Shown here piece by piece: positions 1-8,294 of a stretch of DNA of 64,000 nt. Below the pieces are notes generated by a model. That model saw only the letters and a list, made by a program, of their open reading frames with translations, searched no databases and had not been told where the DNA came from. Origin of the DNA: Mycobacterium shigaense (GTDB lineage Bacteria > Actinomycetota > Actinomycetes > Mycobacteriales > Mycobacteriaceae); assembly GCF_002356315.1 (NCBI RefSeq), contig NZ_AP018164.1, positions 4,278,001 through 4,342,000 of the forward strand, given 5' to 3'. The first letter of the stretch is position 1. Each line of letters begins with the position of its first letter. A program made the translations under genes and the position numbers.

Positions 1-1
1 C

Positions 2-826
2 ACCGTGATCATCACCGGCGCCAACAGCGGGCTGGGCGAGATCACGGCCCGCGAGCTCGCGGCCACGGGCGCCACCATCATCATGGCCGTCCGCAACACC
101 CAGAAGGGCCACCTGGCCGCGCGGAACATGCGCGGCCAGGTCGAGGTGCGCGAGCTCGACCTGCAGAACCTGTCGTCGGTCCGCGAATTCGCCGATGGGG
201 TCGACAGGGCGGACATCCTGATCAACAACGCCGGCGTCATGGGCGTGACCTACGCGGAGACGATCGACGGCTTCGAGAGCCAGATCGGCACCAACCACCT
301 CGGGCATTTCGTGCTGACCAATCTGCTGCTGCCCAAGCTCGCCGACCGCGTGGTGACCGTGTCGTCGATGGCGCATTGGGCCGGCCGCATCAGCCTTGAT
401 GACCTCAACTGGAAGAAACGGCGATACCGGCCGTGGCTGGCCTACGCCCAGTCCAAGCTGGCCAACCTGCTGTTCACCAGCGAACTGCAGCGCCGCCTGC
501 AGGCGGCGGGGTCGCCGCTGCGCGCGGTCGCGGCCCACCCCGGCTACTCACACACCAACCTGCAGGGGGCCACCGGCCGGCAGCTCAGCGACACGCTGAT
601 GTCGGCCGCCACCAGCGTGTTCGCGACCAATGCCGACTTCGGCGCCCGGCAAACCCTGTACGCGGCCTCCCGGGACATCCCGGGCGACACCTTCGTCGGC
701 CCGCGCTTCGGGAGCTTCGGCCGTACCCAGGCCGTCGGCCGCAGCAAGGCGGCCCACGACGCGGCCACCGCGACCGCGCTCTGGCAGCTCTCCGAGCAGC
801 TCACCAAGACCACATTTCCGCTCTAG
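2..826 (+). CDS. SDR-family oxidoreductase (5' end cut off by the window)
   Basis: This is a classical short-chain dehydrogenase/reductase that transfers hydride between NAD(P) and an alcohol or carbonyl substrate; the substrate is unknown. The visible part opens almost at the nucleotide-binding motif TGANSGLG, followed by NNAG and the active-site Ser (VSSMAHW) and YAQSK (Tyr-x-x-x-Lys). The reading frame is open to the left edge, and family members usually have about 15-20 residues before TGxxxGxG, so the true start lies outside the window; the GTG at base 5 is probably internal. The region after YxxxK resembles the retinol-dehydrogenase/protochlorophyllide-reductase-like subgroup, judged by eye. 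It is co-directional with rplY but separated from it by about 217 bases, so it is probably a separate unit. Confidence 0.85.
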   Translation, partial: TVIITGANSGLGEITARELAATGATIIMAVRNTQKGHLAARNMRGQVEVRELDLQNLSSVREFADGVDRADILINNAGVMGVTYAETIDGFESQIGTNHLGHFVLTNLLLPKLADRVVTVSSMAHWAGRISLDDLNWKKRRYRPWLAYAQSKLANLLFTSELQRRLQAAGSPLRAVAAHPGYSHTNLQGATGRQLSDTLMSAATSVFATNADFGARQTLYAASRDIPGDTFVGPRFGSFGRTQAVGRSKAAHDAATATALWQLSEQLTKTTFPL

Positions 827-1043
827 CGTCACGTCCGCAGCACCGGCTCCCGCTCGGGAGACCCGGCTGGCAACGCCGACGTGCACCAAACGCGCGATTT
901 CCGCTGCGCAGCTCCGATGCGCTAACCTGGCCGGGCGTCACGGCGAGGGTGGCCGGCGGATCAGCCGACACCGTTATCGACGGAGACCGACACATTGTCG
1001 CGATCCTGGCCGTGCCACGAACTACCAGCACAGGAGCGACACG

Positions 1044-1700
1044 ATGGCCAAGCCGGCAGTCAATCAACTCAAGGTCGGGGTGCGAACCGAGACCGGTAAA
1101 GGCGCGTCCCGGCGCGCCCGCCGCGAGGGCAAGGTTCCGGCCGTCCTCTACGGTCACGGCGCCGACCCCCAGCACCTGGAATTGCCGGCACACGACTACG
1201 CGGCCGTGTTGCGGCACTCCGGCACCAACGCCGTGCTGACGCTGGACATCGCCGGCAAGGAGCAGCTGGCCCTGACCAAGGCACTCGACATTCACCCGAT
1301 CCGCCGCACCATCCAGCATGCCGACCTGGTGATCGTGCGTCGCGGCGAGAAAGTCGTCGTCGAGGTCAACGTCGTGGTCGAGGGCGAGGCCGGACCCGAC
1401 ACCCTGGTCACCCAGGACGCCTCCACGATCGAGATCGAGGCCGAGGCGCTGTCGATCCCGGAGCACCTGACCTTGTCCGTCGAGGGCGCCGAGCCGGGAA
1501 CCCAGTTCACCGCCGGCCAGATCCCGCTGCCCGCGGGCGTCAACCTGATCTCCGACCCCGAGTTGCTGGTGGTCAACGTGGTGAACGCCCCGACCGCGCA
1601 GGACCTCGAGGAAGAGGGCGCCGGCACCGAGGGCGAGGCACCGGAGGCGGAAACGGCCGGCGAAGAGGGCGGCGAAGCCGAAGCCGCCGCGTCCGAGTAG
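1044..1700 (+). CDS. rplY: 50S ribosomal protein L25/general stress protein Ctc
   Basis: L25 binds 5S rRNA in the central protuberance of the 50S subunit. The 218-residue product has the long Ctc form: an N-terminal 5S-binding domain (about residues 1-95, with the basic GKGASRRARREGKVPAVLYG segment), the C-terminal TL5-like beta domain (about 96-185, with SIPEHLTLSVEG and LPAGVNL), then an acidic Glu/Ala/Gly tail of about 35 residues typical of mycobacterial and other actinobacterial L25. The ATG is chosen because AGGAG sits 8 bases upstream. pth follows after 12 bases, so the two are almost certainly co-transcribed, as in M. tuberculosis. Confidence 0.95.
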   Translation: MAKPAVNQLKVGVRTETGKGASRRARREGKVPAVLYGHGADPQHLELPAHDYAAVLRHSGTNAVLTLDIAGKEQLALTKALDIHPIRRTIQHADLVIVRRGEKVVVEVNVVVEGEAGPDTLVTQDASTIEIEAEALSIPEHLTLSVEGAEPGTQFTAGQIPLPAGVNLISDPELLVVNVVNAPTAQDLEEEGAGTEGEAPEAETAGEEGGEAEAAASE

Positions 1701-1712
1701 ACGGCTCGCGAC

Positions 1713-2288
1713 GTGGCCGAACCCCTTTTGGTGGTCGGCCTGGGCAACCCCGGAGACAACTACGCCCGCACCCGGCACAATGTCGGGTTCATGGTGGCCG
1801 ATCTGCTTGCCGGCCGGCTGGGTTCAAAATTCAAGGCGCACAAGCGTTCCGGTGCCGAGATCGCCAGCGGCAGGCTGGCCGGACATTCGGTGGTGTTGGC
1901 CAAGCCGCGCTGCTACATGAACGAGTCCGGCCGCCAGATCGGGCCGCTGGCCAAGTTCTACTCCGTCGCACCCGCCGACGTGATCGTCATCCATGACGAC
2001 CTCGACCTCGAGTTCGGTCGCGTCCGGCTCAAGATCGGCGGCGGCGAAGGCGGCCACAACGGTCTGCGCTCGGTGGCAGCCGCGTTGAGCACCAAGGACT
2101 TTCAGCGGGTGCGCATCGGGATCGGCCGGCCGCCGGGACGTAAAGACCCCGCGGCCTTCGTGCTGGAGAACTTCAGCGCCGCCGAGCGCGCGGAAATCCC
2201 GACGATCTGCGAACAGGCCGCCGACGCCACCGAATTGCTCATCGAGCTGGGCTTAGAACCCGCGCAGAACCGGGTCCACACCTGGTAG
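1713..2288 (+). CDS. pth: Peptidyl-tRNA hydrolase
   Basis: Pth cleaves the ester bond of peptidyl-tRNA released from stalled ribosomes, recycling the tRNA in the cytoplasm. The 191-residue protein has the full bacterial Pth signature: GLGNPG with its Asn near residue 12, the catalytic His in TRHNVG (about 22), the Asp in HDDLDL (about 95) and the Asn in GGHNGLRS (about 115). The start is a GTG 12 bases after the rplY stop. Its 3' end overlaps the opposing AraC-type gene by 36 bases, a tail-to-tail arrangement. Confidence 0.96.
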   Translation: MAEPLLVVGLGNPGDNYARTRHNVGFMVADLLAGRLGSKFKAHKRSGAEIASGRLAGHSVVLAKPRCYMNESGRQIGPLAKFYSVAPADVIVIHDDLDLEFGRVRLKIGGGEGGHNGLRSVAAALSTKDFQRVRIGIGRPPGRKDPAAFVLENFSAAERAEIPTICEQAADATELLIELGLEPAQNRVHTW

Positions 2289-3080
2289 GCGCTTGCGGTA
2301 GGTCGACGGCGTCTCGCCGCAGAACTGGGTGAACGCTCGGGTGAACGCGCTCAGGCTGTCGAAGCCGACCGCGGTGGCGGCCTGCTGCACCGATTGGCCG
2401 GGGGCGGCCAGCAGGGCCATCGCCCGCAGCATGCGCGCATGCAGAAGATAGGTGCGCCAAGATATTCCGATTGCCTCGTCGAACTGGCGACGCAACGTGC
2501 GCTCCGACACCGCGACGGCGCGACTGACCTCCGCTGCGGTCACCGACGCCAGGTGTGCCTTGGTGTAGGTCATCGCGGCGGACACGATCGGATTGGTCGA
2601 CGTCGGCAGGCTCAGCGGCGCCTCGTGATCTAGAGCTTCGACAACCAGGTGGCCGAGCGTTTGGAAGAAACCATCGGAGACCGGGTCACTTTCGGCCCGG
2701 CCGATCGGCCAGCGCAGCGCGTAGATCATCATCTGGCGGATCAGCGGCGACACGGCCAGGATGCGCGCCCGGCTGTCCTGAATATCGACGTCCGGAAGCA
2801 GCGCGGGATCGAACATCACGGCGACGCTGCGCACGGCGGGCGTCATCGTGGCCTGATGTTCCAGCCCGACCGGGATCCAGGCGGCCTGCTGCGGCGGCAG
2901 CAAGTAGTGGGCGGCGGCGGTCTCGACCTCGACCACGCCGCCGAGCGCGTACTGGATCTGGTGCAGATCGTGCGAGTGCCAGCCTGTAACAAGGCGCGCC
3001 AGCCGATCTCCCTCGTAGAGATAGCTGCCGCCGCGCGCCCGCCCACCGCGACGCAGTTCGACCCGGCCGATGTTGCCCAC
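2253..3080 (-). CDS. AraC-family transcriptional regulator with cupin sensor domain
   Basis: This is a one-component activator or repressor of 275 residues. The N-terminal half is a cupin-like sensor (WHSHDLHQIQYAL near residues 34-46, then LPPQQAAWIPVG). The C-terminal third is a double helix-turn-helix of the AraC type: helix 1 around AEVSRAVAVSERTLRRQF and the signature SVQQAATAVGFDSLSAFTRAF followed by GETPSTYRKR. The open frame extends upstream into the divergent gene, so I chose the GTG at 3080, which leaves 73 bases for a shared control region. It is divergent from the amidohydrolase at 3154, which makes that gene the natural target (inference). The pair lies between pth and pks16, which are neighbours in M. 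tuberculosis, so it is accessory. Confidence 0.85.
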   Translation of the reverse strand: MGNIGRVELRRGGRARGGSYLYEGDRLARLVTGWHSHDLHQIQYALGGVVEVETAAAHYLLPPQQAAWIPVGLEHQATMTPAVRSVAVMFDPALLPDVDIQDSRARILAVSPLIRQMMIYALRWPIGRAESDPVSDGFFQTLGHLVVEALDHEAPLSLPTSTNPIVSAAMTYTKAHLASVTAAEVSRAVAVSERTLRRQFDEAIGISWRTYLLHARMLRAMALLAAPGQSVQQAATAVGFDSLSAFTRAFTQFCGETPSTYRKRLPGVDPVLRGF

Positions 3081-3153
3081 GCTGGCCGATCCAGACAAAT
3101 TTCTGGCCGAAGATGCGGAGACGGTCACGAGTGTCCAGGGTACAAGTTGAAGC

Positions 3154-4416
3154 ATGGATACCGACGACCTGATCCTGGTGAGCATCGACGACCACGTCGT
3201 GGAGCCGCCGGACATGTTCCTGCGCCACGTACCCGCCAGATACAAGGACGAGGCGCCGATCGTCGTCACCGACGCGCACGGCGTCGACCAGTGGATGTAT
3301 CAGGGCAGGCCGCAGGGCGTCAGCGGCCTCAACGCGGTGGTGTCCTGGCCGGCCGAGGAGTGGGGCCGCGACCCCGCCGGCTTCGCCGAGATGCGCCCGG
3401 GCGTCTACGACGTCCACGAACGCGTCCGCGACATGAACCGCAACGGCATCCTGGCGTCGATGTGCTTCCCGACATTCACCGGCTTTTCGGCCCGCCACCT
3501 CAACATGACGCGCGAGGACGTCACCCTGGTGATGGTGTCGGCCTACAACGACTGGCACATCGACGAGTGGGCCGGCAGCTACCCGGATCGGTTCATCCCG
3601 ATCGCGATCCTGCCGACCTGGACCCCCGAGGGAATGTGCGCGGAGATCCGCCGCGTCGCCGCCAAGGGCTGTCGCGCGGTCACCATGCCCGAACTGCCCC
3701 ACCTCGAAGGCCTGCCCAGTTACCACGACGACGATTACTGGGGCCCCGTCTTCCGGACGCTGTCCGAACAGAACGTGGTGATGTGCCTGCACATCGGCAC
3801 CGGGTTCGGGGCGATCAGCATGGCTCCCGACGCGCCGATCGACAACCTGATCATCCTGGCCACCCAGGTCTCGGCGATGTGCGCGCAAGACCTGCTGTGG
3901 GGCCCGGCGATGCGCAACTACCCCGACCTGAAGTTCGCCTTCTCCGAGGGTGGCATCGGCTGGATCCCGTTCTACCTCGATCGCAGCGACCGCCACTACA
4001 CCAACCAGAAGTGGCTGCGCCGTGACTTCGGCTCTCAACTACCGTCCGACGTGTTCCGCGAGCACTCGCTGGCCTGCTACGTCACCGACAAGACCTCGCT
4101 CAAACTGCGGCACGAGATCGGCATCGACATCATCGCCTGGGAATGCGACTACCCGCACTCCGACTGCTTCTGGCCCGACGCCCCCGAGCAGGTGCTGGCC
4201 GAGCTGAACGCGGCGGGCGCCGACGACGCGGATATCGACAAGATCACCTGGCGCAACGCCTGCAACTTCTTCACCTGGGATCCGTTCGCCCGCATCCCGC
4301 GCGAGCAGGCGAACGTCAAGGCGCTGCGGGCCAAGGGAGCCGACGTCGACGTGTCGATCCGCCCCCGCAAGGAGTGGGCGCGGCGCTACGAACAGAAGCA
4401 GCTGGCTACTACGTAA
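3154..4416 (+). CDS. Amidohydrolase-2 family TIM-barrel metal-dependent hydrolase
   Basis: The protein has 420 residues and belongs to the amidohydrolase-2/ACMSD-like superfamily, which hydrolyses or decarboxylates small, often aromatic, acids on a divalent metal centre. The metal-binding strand-1 motif is altered to IDDHVVEP near residue 9, HIGTG (about 212) marks the middle-barrel His, and ECDYPHSDCFWP (about 330) carries the terminal acidic metal ligand. Similar mycobacterial proteins are annotated only as amidohydrolases, so the substrate cannot be named. The start follows TACAAG by 7 bases, which would allow a leaderless transcript. Its 3' end overlaps pks16 tail-to-tail by 8 bases. The divergent AraC gene is the likely regulator. 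Confidence 0.85.
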   Translation: MDTDDLILVSIDDHVVEPPDMFLRHVPARYKDEAPIVVTDAHGVDQWMYQGRPQGVSGLNAVVSWPAEEWGRDPAGFAEMRPGVYDVHERVRDMNRNGILASMCFPTFTGFSARHLNMTREDVTLVMVSAYNDWHIDEWAGSYPDRFIPIAILPTWTPEGMCAEIRRVAAKGCRAVTMPELPHLEGLPSYHDDDYWGPVFRTLSEQNVVMCLHIGTGFGAISMAPDAPIDNLIILATQVSAMCAQDLLWGPAMRNYPDLKFAFSEGGIGWIPFYLDRSDRHYTNQKWLRRDFGSQLPSDVFREHSLACYVTDKTSLKLRHEIGIDIIAWECDYPHSDCFWPDAPEQVLAELNAAGADDADIDKITWRNACNFFTWDPFARIPREQANVKALRAKGADVDVSIRPRKEWARRYEQKQLATT

Positions 4417-6043
4417 CCAGGGTGACGGAGTTCGCCCGGCGCAGCTTGCCCGACGGTGTCTTCGGGATGGTTCCCGGGCCGAGCACGACGACGTTGCGCG
4501 GACGGACATCGACCTCGCTGACGACCTCGTGTGCCACCTGGTGCTCGATGCGGCGCACCTCGGCGGGATCCTCGAAGGCGTTCGACTCGACGGCGACGGC
4601 GAAGGTCTCCCGCGAGTGCCCCGCGTCGAGCCGGACGGCGACGGCGCAGCCGGGCCGCACGCCCTTGACGCGGCCGGCGGCCCGCTCGATGTCGGTCGGG
4701 TAGATGTTGCGGCCGGCCATGATGATGACGTCCTTGACCCGGCCGCACACCACGATGTGGCCCTCCTCGGTCAGGTAGCCGAGGTCGCCGGTGTCGTACC
4801 AGCCGTGCTCGTCCTGGGCCGGCAGGAAGCCACCCATCGTGAGGTAGCCCGGCGTCAGCGACTCGCCGCGCAGCTCGATCACACCGACGGCCCGCGGCGG
4901 CAGCACGGTGCCGTCGTCGTCGATGATGCGGGCCTCCAGGTCCTTGAGCAGCGGGCCGAGCGTGGCCAGCCGGCGGGTGTTGCCCTTGTTGGCCGGCACG
5001 GCCCGGCGCAGCGCGGCCAGCAGATCGGCGTCGACCTCGTCGACGACCAAACCGGCGTTGCACTCCGAAAAGGACACGGCCAGCGTGGTTTCCGCCATGC
5101 CGTAGGCCGGCAGGATCGCCGAGGGCCGCAGGCCGAACGGCTTGCCCGCGTCCAGCAGATCCTCGACGTCGGCGGGTTCGACGGGCTCGGCGCCCGACAG
5201 CGCGAAGCGCAGCGTGGACAGGTCGAAGTCACCGGGCTTGGCCTGGCGGCGCAACCGCTTGGCCAGCAGCGCATAGGCGAAGTTGGGCGCCGCGGTCATC
5301 GTGCCCCGGTACTTGTCGATGAGCTTGGCCCACAGCAGGGTGTCCCGCAGGAAGTCCATCGGCGTGACCTTGACCAGCTCGGCGCCGAAGTACATCGGGA
5401 TGGTCAGGAAGCCGACCATGCCCATGTCGTGGAAGCAGGGCAGCCAGCTGACCATGACGTCTTTGTTGATGTCGTACTCGGCGCCGATGAACATGGCCTC
5501 GGCGTTGGAGTGGATGTTGCGGTGCGTGATCTGGACGGCCTTGGGCGAACCGGTCGAGCCGGACGTCAGCTGCATCAGCGCCAGGTCGTCCTCGCCGACC
5601 TCGATGGGGTCGATCGGATCCGCCGCCAACAGGTCGGCGACGGTGAGGACCTTGATGTTCTTTTCCTCGAGGACCGGGATGGCCGCCAGGAAGGGCTCGG
5701 ACACGATGACGGACTTGGCCTCGATCATGCCGATGACGGTCATCGTGTCCTCGGCCCACACGGCAAGGTCGGTGCGCGGCGTGGGCTGGTGCAGCATCGT
5801 CAGGCTGGCGCCGCGCATCCACAGGCCCTGCGCCGTCGGGGCGATCTCGACCGGGAAGCCGGCCAGCACGCCGACGGCGTCGCCGAGGCCGATGCCCGCG
5901 GCGGCCAACCCGCCGGCGATGCGGCGCGCGCGCTCATGGACCTCGCCCCAGGTGTGGCGGACGGGCTCGTGGGGTTCACCTGTCACCATGCCCGTCGTCG
6001 CGGTGCGGGCGTTGTGGAACATCTTGTCGGTAAACCTGCTCAC
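4409..6043 (-). CDS. pks16: Fatty-acyl-AMP ligase/long-chain acyl-CoA-synthetase-like protein
   Basis: The protein adenylates a fatty acid and would pass it to an acyl carrier or CoA. It has 544 residues with the adenylate-forming motifs in order: LTSGSTGSPKA (phosphate loop, about 165-178), the YGMAETTLA region (about 315), GWYDTGDLGYL (about 420) and the catalytic Lys in IPKTPSGKLRRA at the C terminus. From memory it closely matches M. tuberculosis Pks16 (Rv1013), which despite its name is a FadD-type enzyme. The GTG at 6043 is preferred over upstream codons because GAGGAGGG lies 4 bases upstream and VSRFTDKMFHNART matches the family N terminus. Its position beside ispE and pth is the conserved mycobacterial one. 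Confidence 0.92.
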   Translation of the reverse strand: MSRFTDKMFHNARTATTGMVTGEPHEPVRHTWGEVHERARRIAGGLAAAGIGLGDAVGVLAGFPVEIAPTAQGLWMRGASLTMLHQPTPRTDLAVWAEDTMTVIGMIEAKSVIVSEPFLAAIPVLEEKNIKVLTVADLLAADPIDPIEVGEDDLALMQLTSGSTGSPKAVQITHRNIHSNAEAMFIGAEYDINKDVMVSWLPCFHDMGMVGFLTIPMYFGAELVKVTPMDFLRDTLLWAKLIDKYRGTMTAAPNFAYALLAKRLRRQAKPGDFDLSTLRFALSGAEPVEPADVEDLLDAGKPFGLRPSAILPAYGMAETTLAVSFSECNAGLVVDEVDADLLAALRRAVPANKGNTRRLATLGPLLKDLEARIIDDDGTVLPPRAVGVIELRGESLTPGYLTMGGFLPAQDEHGWYDTGDLGYLTEEGHIVVCGRVKDVIIMAGRNIYPTDIERAAGRVKGVRPGCAVAVRLDAGHSRETFAVAVESNAFEDPAEVRRIEHQVAHEVVSEVDVRPRNVVVLGPGTIPKTPSGKLRRANSVTLVT

Positions 6044-6047
6044 CAAA

Positions 6048-6055
6048 CCCTCCTC
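6048..6055 (-). promoter_or_regulatory. Strong ribosome-binding site of pks16
   Basis: On the minus strand GAGGAGGG sits 4 bases before the GTG at 6043. It decides the start against in-frame codons further upstream. Confidence 0.75.
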
Positions 6056-6339
6056 GGTTCCGGCGGTTGCCCCAAGGCTAGAAAACTCATGTTCCGCCCG
6101 CTGGGCGGCGGTGTGTAGCAGGCGCGCGAGCACAGTTGGGGAGCGATTAGGTCTCGAAACAAAGCCCGCCGGGCGACGGGGCCCCCACAGACTGGCCGTC
6201 CGCCGGGACGCCGGGCGGACGACATATCCCCATGCTGCTCAACACCGATAGTCACCGCGAGATATCTTAAGCTCCTCTTAAGTGACTGCCAAACTCTTGC
6301 GCGTGTTGAGTCCGACGTCACACTCCGTTCAGGACCCGA

Positions 6340-7299
6340 TCATGCCGGGGTCATGGGCGCCGGGACGACGCGGGCGCCGGGCACCGGACCCGTGGCGACG
6401 CGCACCGTGCGGCAGACATCCGCGCCGGACAGCTGGGTGCCGACGTCGAGCGCCGACGCCTCCGTCGGACACAGGAAGGCACACGTCGGGCCGGAGCCGG
6501 ACACCACGCCCGCCAGCGCGCCGGCGTCCACACCCGCGCGCAGGGTACGCCGCAGCGCCGGGTCCAGGCTCAGCGCGGCGGCCTGCAATTCGTTGCCCAG
6601 CAGCGGCGCCAGCTGCTCCGGGTCGCCCGCGGCGAGGGCGGCCAGCACCGGCCCGGGCTCGGCCAGCCGGGGCGGATCTCCGGCGTCCCGGAGCCGGTCC
6701 AGCTCGGCGAACACCGACGGCGTCAGCAGACCACTGTCGGCGAACGCCAACACCCAGTGAAAGGTGTTGCGGGACAACACGGTTGCCAGCTCCTCGCCGC
6801 GGCCGGTGCCCAGCGCGGTGCCGCCGTGCAACGCGAACGGCACGTCGCTGCCCAGCTGAGCGGCAAGTGCACGCAGATCGCGGCGGGGCAGGTTGAGCTC
6901 CCACAGCGAGTTCATCGCCACCAGCACCGCCGCCGCGTCGGCGCTGCCGCCCGCCATCCCGCCGGCCACCGGAATCGACTTGTCGATCATGATCGACACG
7001 TCCGGCGCCCGGCCCACGTGCTCGGCGAACAACTCGGCGGCTTTCCAGGCGAGGTTGCGCTCGTCGGTCGGCAGCTGGTCGGCGCCCTCGCCGACCAGCT
7101 CGAGCGACAGCACGTCGGCGTTGCGCACCGTCACCTCGTCGAGCAGCGAAACGGCGTGGAAAACCGTGGTCAGCTCGTGATAGCCGTCCTCACGGCGATC
7201 GCCGACGGCCAGATAGAGGTTGACCTTCCCGGGGACCCGGACCGTGACCGACCCGGTGGGCACCCATTGCGCAGCCGTGTTGCCCTCAGTCGCAGACAC
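6340..7299 (-). CDS. ispE: 4-diphosphocytidyl-2-C-methyl-D-erythritol kinase
   Basis: IspE phosphorylates the 2-hydroxyl of CDP-methylerythritol in the non-mevalonate isoprenoid pathway, which supplies decaprenyl phosphate for cell-wall glycan synthesis. The 319-residue protein is a GHMP kinase: N-terminal VPGKVNLYLAVG with the catalytic-region Lys, the ATP-binding loop PVAGGMAGGSADAAA (about 112-126), and the C-terminal GVVSGSGPTCAFL glycine-rich motif. It is the last gene of rpfB-rsmA-ispE, starting 50 bases after the rsmA stop. About 296 bases of non-coding DNA separate it from pks16. Confidence 0.96.
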   Translation of the reverse strand: MSATEGNTAAQWVPTGSVTVRVPGKVNLYLAVGDRREDGYHELTTVFHAVSLLDEVTVRNADVLSLELVGEGADQLPTDERNLAWKAAELFAEHVGRAPDVSIMIDKSIPVAGGMAGGSADAAAVLVAMNSLWELNLPRRDLRALAAQLGSDVPFALHGGTALGTGRGEELATVLSRNTFHWVLAFADSGLLTPSVFAELDRLRDAGDPPRLAEPGPVLAALAAGDPEQLAPLLGNELQAAALSLDPALRRTLRAGVDAGALAGVVSGSGPTCAFLCPTEASALDVGTQLSGADVCRTVRVATGPVPGARVVPAPMTPA

Positions 7300-7349
7300 C
7301 GCAGCAGACTATCGCTGCGCGGCGCGCACGACACGCACCGCCGCCGTCC

Positions 7350-8294
7350 TCAGTTCGCGGAGGCCGCGGTGGCGCTGGAGCCCGGCCCGGTCGGGGCGCC
7401 GCTGCCGCCCTGCTCCCGGCAGCGCTGCAGCAGGCGCACGAAATCGTCGATCGACAGCGTCTCGCCCCGGCGGGCCGGATCGATGCTGGCGGCCAGCAAC
7501 CGGCTCGCCGACTCGTTGCCCGAACCCGCCCACTGCAGGAAGGCGTTGCGAGAAGTCTTGCGGCGCTGGGCAAATGCGATGTCGATCAGTTCGAAGACCT
7601 GTCGGCGGAACACTTCGTCGGTCGGCCACGGTGATGTCGCGTACCGGTCGATGCGGACCAGACCGGAATAGACGCGCGGAATCGGCCAGAACACCGTCGG
7701 TGACACCGTGCCGCACCGGCGCACCCGCCCGAAGAAGCGCACCTTGACGCTGGGCACGCCGTACTCCTTGCCGCCCGGCTCGGCGGCCAGCCGCTCGGCG
7801 ACCTCGGCCTGCACCATCACGGTCACGACCCGAATGGACGGGAATTCCGCCAGCAGGTGCAGCAGCGCCGGGACGGCGACGTTGTAGGGCAGGTTGGCGA
7901 CCACGGCGGTGGGCTCGGCGGGAACATCGGGGCGTCTCAGCGTCACGACGTCGTGCTCGCACACCGTCAGCCGGTGGGCAGCGCCGGGAGCATGCTCGGC
8001 GACGGTCTGCGGCAGCCGCGCGGCCAGCACCGGATCGATTTCGACGGCGGTGACGGTGGCGCCGCGGTCGAGCAGCGCCAGCGTCAGCGACCCGAGACCG
8101 GGACCAACCTCGAGAACGTGATCGCAGCGGCCGACCCCGGAGGCAGCCACCACCCGTCGCACCGTGTTCGCGTCGTGAACGAAGTTCTGGCCGAGCGATT
8201 TTCGGGGCCGCAAATCAAGTTCTTTGGCCAGCCGCCTGATCTCGGTGCGCCCGAGGAGCCGGACGGTCAGCGCGCACCAGCTCTTCCGCTGCAC
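7350..8294 (-). CDS. rsmA: 16S rRNA (adenine1518/1519-N6)-dimethyltransferase
   Basis: RsmA (KsgA) dimethylates two adjacent adenosines in the 3' hairpin of 16S rRNA late in 30S assembly. Visible motifs are KSLGQNFVHDANTV at the N terminus, SAM motif I EVGPGLGSLTLALL, the acidic EID of motif II, and the catalytic NLPYNVAVP (motif IV). The C-terminal helical domain includes FAQRRKTSRNAF. I chose the GTG at 8294, which has GGGGAG about 10 bases upstream and overlaps the end of rpfB by 28 bases; GTG 8303 and TTG 8312 are in-frame alternatives. All options overlap rpfB, so translational coupling is likely. Confidence 0.95.
   Translation of the reverse strand: MQRKSWCALTVRLLGRTEIRRLAKELDLRPRKSLGQNFVHDANTVRRVVAASGVGRCDHVLEVGPGLGSLTLALLDRGATVTAVEIDPVLAARLPQTVAEHAPGAAHRLTVCEHDVVTLRRPDVPAEPTAVVANLPYNVAVPALLHLLAEFPSIRVVTVMVQAEVAERLAAEPGGKEYGVPSVKVRFFGRVRRCGTVSPTVFWPIPRVYSGLVRIDRYATSPWPTDEVFRRQVFELIDIAFAQRRKTSRNAFLQWAGSGNESASRLLAASIDPARRGETLSIDDFVRLLQRCREQGGSGAPTGPGSSATAASAN

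Noticed and set aside
6240..6300. Repeated CTTAAG near the pks16 control region as an operator
   Set aside because: CTTAAG is a short self-palindrome and the two copies lack a defined spacing or a nearby regulator.
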